Origin: Asticcacaulis sp.
GTDB taxonomy: Bacteria > Pseudomonadota > Alphaproteobacteria > Caulobacterales > Caulobacteraceae
NCBI RefSeq assembly: GCF_020217185.1
Contig: NZ_JAIWNX010000317.1
Coordinates: 1 to 10,000, forward strand
Length of the DNA stretch: 10,000 nucleotides
Direction of reading: 5' to 3'
The notes below the pieces were generated by a model. That model did no database searches. It worked only from the letters and a program-made list of their open reading frames with translations, and had not been told where the DNA came from. The position numbers were made by a program, and so were the translations under genes. Numbering within the stretch: the first letter of the stretch is position 1; each line of letters starts with the position of its first letter. Shown piece after piece: positions 5,932-10,000 of the stretch.

Positions 5932-7248
5932 CTAAGGCTGCGTGTCGGTCAGCAGGATCAGGTCGGACGGCTCCGGAATACGCGCTTGCGGCAGGTCGCG
6001 ATTGGGCGGCAAGGCCTGCCAGACCAGCGTATAGACGCGCCCGTCCGGGCCGGTCGTCTGGGCCGTCTGCACGCGGGTGACATCCGTGACCCCGATCCGC
6101 GCCGCCGCACGGGCATTGAGGCTTTCGACCTTGCGCTCCTCGATCAGCTTCAGGGTCGCCGCATCGACCACGAACGCCAGCGCCTGCCCCAGTCGCGTTA
6201 CGGGCACGATCAACTGACCCTTGGCGCCGGGGCGTGCACCTTCGACAAACAGTTCGCTGTTCAGCGAGCCACCGCCTTTGAAGTCCCAGCGGTAGTTGGT
6301 CCAGGCGCTGATCTGTTGGCGGTTCCACGTCTTGCCTTCGCGGCGCGCCAGCCAGATCTGCGTGTTCCCGGCGGCGTCGTATTTGTGGTAGGTGATGGTC
6401 ACGCGATTTTCGGCATCGAAGCCGATCACGGTGTTGTTGTTGATCATGCCGCCTTTGACCGGCACCGGATCGACGATTTCCGCGTCCTTCAGCCGGATCG
6501 GCAGCGGCAGCGGCGACCCATCGGCCTTTTCCCAGTGGATCAGGTCGCGGCTACGCGCATAGGACAGGTCGTGATTGGTCTCGGCCATCGGCGAGTCGCG
6601 CCACACCCAGGTGATGTGAAACCAGCCGTCGGGCCCTGACACCGGGCCAACGAAATAGGCGTTGCGCTGCCCTTCACCATCGACCAGCGGGGCCGAGGTC
6701 AGGGCCGACCAGCGCCCGGCTGCCGCATCATAGACATTATAGACTTCGTTGCCGCGACCGCTGGAGCCATCGCGGTATTTATAGACCAGCCGCCCCTCGC
6801 CATCGTGCAGGAAGATGGGATAGGTCATGTGGGCTTCGCGCGTCGCCTCGACCATGACCGGCACACGTTTCAGGGTGCGCACATCGCCCGAGGGGTCGCT
6901 GCGGAAATAGGTCAGGGGATCGACGTGCATATTGCCCGCCACGTGCAGCGCCCCTGCGGGGTCGAGCGCCATGGCGATATAGTTATGGCTGTCCCAGCCG
7001 AGCCAGGTATCCACCTTATGATAGACCCAGTGCGCCGGGTTGTTCAGCGGGCGCTGCGCCACGGTCAGTTGCCGGTTGGCGTCGTAATAGGCGACGTACA
7101 GATGCGTCTTCGACACCGCCATGGCAAAGCGCGCGCTATGGCCTGACCAGACGCGATCAATCGCTTCGGGCGGGGCCGAAAGCGGCGTCTGGGCGATCGC
7201 CGTCGTCGCGAGCAAAGCACTCAGGAGAAGGGTGGATAAGGCACGCAT
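5932..7248 (-). CDS. Secreted BNR_4-type beta-propeller protein, probable polysaccharide lyase or glycosidase
   Basis: A 438-residue protein with a signal peptide (MRALSTLLLSALLATTAIA, cleavage after about residue 19), so it acts in the periplasm or outside. The body resembles the BNR_4 repeat family: WSGHSARFAMAV (34-45), YVAYYDANRQLTVA, WDSHNYIAMALD (85-96), LHVAGNMHVDPLTYF, LVYKYRDGSSGRGN, FHITWVWRDSP, LSYARSRDLIHW (an Asp-box-like turn) and VTITYHKY. This architecture occurs in seven-bladed propellers such as ulvan lyases (PL24, PL25) and the GH145 rhamnosidase family. His88 and His108, 20 residues apart, recall the histidine pair of PL25-type lyases, but I cannot align the partner Tyr and Arg with certainty, so substrate and reaction are open. 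It follows the TonB-dependent receptor gene after 70 bases and precedes the DeoR gene, suggesting a glycan-use cassette. Ribosome binding site weak (AGGA about 10 bases before ATG). Confidence 0.83.
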   Translation of the reverse strand: MRALSTLLLSALLATTAIAQTPLSAPPEAIDRVWSGHSARFAMAVSKTHLYVAYYDANRQLTVAQRPLNNPAHWVYHKVDTWLGWDSHNYIAMALDPAGALHVAGNMHVDPLTYFRSDPSGDVRTLKRVPVMVEATREAHMTYPIFLHDGEGRLVYKYRDGSSGRGNEVYNVYDAAAGRWSALTSAPLVDGEGQRNAYFVGPVSGPDGWFHITWVWRDSPMAETNHDLSYARSRDLIHWEKADGSPLPLPIRLKDAEIVDPVPVKGGMINNNTVIGFDAENRVTITYHKYDAAGNTQIWLARREGKTWNRQQISAWTNYRWDFKGGGSLNSELFVEGARPGAKGQLIVPVTRLGQALAFVVDAATLKLIEERKVESLNARAAARIGVTDVTRVQTAQTTGPDGRVYTLVWQALPPNRDLPQARIPEPSDLILLTDTQP

Positions 7249-7284
7249 AAGGCAACGGTCCTGTGTGTGAATGCTGTATCAGGA

Positions 7285-7310
7285 ACGGGGCCGCCCTGAG
7301 ACGGCCCCGT
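7285..7310. other. GC-rich stem-loop between receptor and propeller genes
   Basis: ACGGGGCCG (7285-7293) and CGGCCCCGT (7302-7310) are perfect 9-base arms with an 8-base loop, starting 8 bases past the receptor stop codon on the minus strand. Without a following T-run, it is more likely a partial terminator or an mRNA-stabilising intercistronic hairpin than a full stop. It would leave more receptor than propeller message. Confidence 0.5.
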
Positions 7311-7318
7311 CACTTGGG

Positions 7319-10000
7319 TTAAAAAGTAGCCCGTACGCTGACCTGGAAGGTCCGCCCGTCATAATCGACGCGACGCACCTTACGCTCATCGCCCTCAAAC
7401 TCTGTGCGTTTTTCGTCGGTCAGGTTGAAAGCATCCAGACCGACGGTGATACGGCTGCTGAGGTTATAGGAGGCCGACAGGTCAAACTGTCCGCGCGCCT
7501 TGACCGAGCGGGCCGCACCGGCAAAGGTGCCGCCGGCCGCCAGATCATAGACATCGCGATAGTTATAGACGGCGCGCACGCCAAACTGATCCGTCTCATA
7601 GAAAACGATCAGGTTGGCGGCGTTTCGCGACACACCCGGCAGGACGGCCGAAGCGCCATTGACCGTCTTGCCATTGACGTCGGCGTAGGAATAGTTGAAC
7701 GCGCCGCCCAGCTTGTCAAACGGGGCCGGCAGGAAGTCGAGGTTTTGCTGAATGGTCAGTTCGGCCCCGGTCACTTCCAGCGGCGTCGGTGAGTTGATCG
7801 CTCCATCGACATTGATCTGCGCCCGCGTACCCGCCGGGGTGTTCAGCGAGCTGTAGCAGAGGTCGCCATTCACCGACCACGTGCCCAGCCCCAGACCATA
7901 GCCATCCGCCGGGCAGAGGAAGGCATCGCGGGTTTCGGCCTGAATCTGCCCCTTGATCTCCTTCTTGTAGAGGGCGAGCCCGATCAGGCCATTGCGGCGA
8001 TTATACCATTCAAAGGACACATCGTAGGAGTTGGAGGTATAGGGTTCGATCTCCACGCGCCCAAGGGCGATATTATAGCCATCGACCGTCGGCGTGACCG
8101 TCGTTGAAATGGGGGAAATGTCACGGGGATTGGGGCGCACAAAGGTTTTGTAAGCGCCCAGGCGCACCACAAAGTTTTCAGCGACATCAGCGGCCAGAAG
8201 CAGGGACGGCAGCGTATTGCTATATTCCGTTTCCCGCTCATTCAGCTTGAAGGTCGCCGTCAGGCCGCTGCCGGTCCGATCCAGCGAGGTGATCTTCTGC
8301 TTGGTGTTCTCCTGACGCACGCCCACATGGCCGCGCAGGCGGATGCCGAGCACCTCGGTATCGACCTTACCCATCAGATAGGCCACATTGACATCATCCG
8401 ACTTGGTGAAGTTATTGCCCGTGAAATTGCCATCCGCCGGGTCATTGACCCAGCCACCATTGGTCAGGCGCTGACCCGGCAGCAGGGTCACCGGTTGCAG
8501 GCGCGACACGGCATAGTCGAAATCGACCGTCTGCCAGTTCTTCAGATAGCCGTCGGCCTTGCCACCGAAAAAGTCATCCGCAAAGGCGCTGCGGACCACA
8601 AAGCGGCTGTCGATATTCTGGCTCTGCACGCCGACGGCGCTGGCGCGGTAACCGGTCGATGAGTATTCGCTGGCTTCCGAACGCAGACCGAACTGCACGC
8701 TGGACAGCCACGACGACTCCACAAAGCGCTCGATATCGGCCTGAACCGTGCGGACCGAGTTCTTGGCGGCGGAATCACTGCCGGCCACAATGAAGCGGTT
8801 CAGATTGCCGTTGACCAGTTCCGGACCGGAAGGCGGCGTATTGGGGCTGGCCCACGGACCGGACGTATCGGTGACCAGAGGGGTGGTCTGGTTGAAGGCC
8901 AGGCGGAAGGCTTCGATGTCGGCGCCGCCGCTGAACAGGCTGCCCGTCAGGCCGTTACCCACCCCTGACGTCCCCAGCGGCTTGGCCGGATTGCGCACGT
9001 CCAGCTGGCTTTGGTACGCAAAGTTTTCTGCCTCCGAATAGCCGAAGGCCCCGTTGATGCGCCACGTCTTGTTGCGGAACTCCGCCGACAGATGCACCCC
9101 GTTGGTCATCTGCTTGAACGATTCCTTGCGATAGGAGGCGTAAACGCGCGGATTGGTAAACTTGTACTGATCAACATAGTAACGTCCGTCTGCCTGCTGA
9201 TACGGCGTGATGGTCGGGTCGATAATGGTATTGGCGTCCCGGAAGTCGATATCGAGAATGTCGGTGCCGGTCAGCGGCATGTCGCGGTTGCTGTAGAAAT
9301 AGGTGCCGTTGACGCGTAGATTGTCATTGACCTTGTATTCGCCGCCGATGACGCCGGTGAGAAGCTCACCTTCGTTGTATTTGACACCCTGACGGATATC
9401 CGAGGGCAGAAGGACGCCGGTTTTCGACTTGGCGCCCGTGCCGCCTGCGGCACAGACATTACCGGCCGCGCACGATCCGTTGGCTTCAAACGGCGCGTAG
9501 TAGTCGGCGAAACGGCTGGCAAAGCCCGGCGTCGTGGTCGCCGAAAGCGTCGTATATTGCGGGAAATGGAGAGAGTCGCGGCGGAAGTTTTCCTTGCGAT
9601 AGGCGATGGTGCCGAACACAGCGAGGCGGTCATTGAGGAAATGCCGCGTGCCCCCCAGCGTGACCGACGGCGTCACATAGTCGCCGAGCGTGTTGTATTC
9701 GGTGCTCACCTTGGCAAAGGCGCCGTCCTTACGGCTGAGCGCCGGTTGGATCTGAAGGTCGATATTGCCGCTGATGCCGCCCGACTGGTCCGCCGCCGAC
9801 ACCGACTTGATCACCGAGATGGCGCTGAAAATATCCGAGTTGAACGCCCCCAGAGGTGCAGCCCCGCCCAGCACCGGTGAAGCGAAATTCATCCCGTTCA
9901 GCGTAATCTTGGCATAGCTGCCCGGCAGGCCACGCAGGTTGATCGAGGCATTGCGCGAATCCTCTTCGCGATTGACCTGAATGCCGGGGATACGTTGAAG
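7319..10000 (-). CDS. TonB-dependent outer-membrane receptor, N-terminus beyond the right edge
   Basis: The frame is open from the right edge to the TAA at 7319, giving 893 residues of a TonB-dependent transporter; an in-frame Met at 9892 is internal, not the start. The visible part begins inside the plug domain with LQRIPGIQVN, INLRGLPGSYAKITLNGM and VIKSVSAADQSGGISGNIDL, the usual plug signature. A long 22-strand-type barrel follows, with many aromatic strand ends and long extracellular loops. Two loops each hold a Cys pair (in GSCAAGNVC and in the FLCPADG...GDLCYSS stretch). It ends with VRRVDYDGRTFQVSVRATF, the terminal Phe and TonB-receptor ending typical of the family. The signal peptide, TonB box and any N-terminal signalling domain are outside the window. 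It is the first visible gene of the minus-strand cassette; with the propeller protein downstream, a carbohydrate substrate is more likely than a siderophore. Confidence 0.95.
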   Translation of the reverse strand, partial: LQRIPGIQVNREEDSRNASINLRGLPGSYAKITLNGMNFASPVLGGAAPLGAFNSDIFSAISVIKSVSAADQSGGISGNIDLQIQPALSRKDGAFAKVSTEYNTLGDYVTPSVTLGGTRHFLNDRLAVFGTIAYRKENFRRDSLHFPQYTTLSATTTPGFASRFADYYAPFEANGSCAAGNVCAAGGTGAKSKTGVLLPSDIRQGVKYNEGELLTGVIGGEYKVNDNLRVNGTYFYSNRDMPLTGTDILDIDFRDANTIIDPTITPYQQADGRYYVDQYKFTNPRVYASYRKESFKQMTNGVHLSAEFRNKTWRINGAFGYSEAENFAYQSQLDVRNPAKPLGTSGVGNGLTGSLFSGGADIEAFRLAFNQTTPLVTDTSGPWASPNTPPSGPELVNGNLNRFIVAGSDSAAKNSVRTVQADIERFVESSWLSSVQFGLRSEASEYSSTGYRASAVGVQSQNIDSRFVVRSAFADDFFGGKADGYLKNWQTVDFDYAVSRLQPVTLLPGQRLTNGGWVNDPADGNFTGNNFTKSDDVNVAYLMGKVDTEVLGIRLRGHVGVRQENTKQKITSLDRTGSGLTATFKLNERETEYSNTLPSLLLAADVAENFVVRLGAYKTFVRPNPRDISPISTTVTPTVDGYNIALGRVEIEPYTSNSYDVSFEWYNRRNGLIGLALYKKEIKGQIQAETRDAFLCPADGYGLGLGTWSVNGDLCYSSLNTPAGTRAQINVDGAINSPTPLEVTGAELTIQQNLDFLPAPFDKLGGAFNYSYADVNGKTVNGASAVLPGVSRNAANLIVFYETDQFGVRAVYNYRDVYDLAAGGTFAGAARSVKARGQFDLSASYNLSSRITVGLDAFNLTDEKRTEFEGDERKVRRVDYDGRTFQVSVRATF

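Noticed and set aside
5759-6328. A 189-codon minus-strand frame spanning the DeoR start, the repeat and the propeller gene end
   Set aside because: It overlaps two well-supported genes out of frame, and part of it is read from the repeat hairpin. A similar MFLPEIIMIQ peptide occurs at 3889 only because the hairpin is repeated.
9880-9892. ATG at 9892 as the true start of the TonB-dependent receptor
   Set aside because: The frame continues upstream to the window edge and encodes plug-domain residues (LQRIPGIQVN, INLRGLPG), so the Met is internal.

Overview
The window is high-GC bacterial DNA with dense, short-spaced genes. The receptor and propeller proteins look like those of a Gram-negative alphaproteobacterium, plausibly Caulobacteraceae such as Asticcacaulis. 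That placement is inferred from protein style and gene content, not from a marker gene. There are seven protein genes. The two at the window edges (dabA on the left, a TonB-dependent receptor on the right) are cut by the boundaries. I see no rRNA, tRNA, CRISPR array or transposase, and no gene-free stretch longer than about 210 bases.

Left part (1-3849): an inorganic-carbon uptake locus. On the minus strand dabB (NuoL-like membrane subunit) is followed by dabA (DUF2309, zinc-binding, carbonic-anhydrase-like subunit), joined by a 4-base ATGA overlap. A LysR-type regulator is divergent from dabB. The two starts are 95 bases apart across an AT-rich promoter region with a perfect 17-base palindrome that fits a LysR box. 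Together these would make a regulated, ion-coupled system that traps CO2 as bicarbonate.

Middle (3850-4912): a short intergenic region with the first copy of a roughly 95-base dispersed element, then a gene for a secreted, probably outer-membrane beta-barrel protein of unknown role. It converges on the next gene.

Right part (4936-10000), all minus strand: in transcription order a TonB-dependent receptor (N-terminus off the right edge), a secreted BNR_4-type beta-propeller protein resembling polysaccharide lyases or glycosidases, and a DeoR-family regulator. This looks like a small glycan-use cassette: the receptor imports an oligosaccharide, the propeller enzyme cuts it in the periplasm or outside the cell, and the DeoR protein responds to a sugar metabolite. 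The gap between propeller gene and regulator is packed with four stem-loops and holds the second copy of the dispersed element.

The least explained item is that element: a 40-base hairpin identical in both copies (including its single-base bulge and loop), then a T-rich stretch and a GC-rich tail. In one copy its orientation does not suit a terminator for either neighbour.
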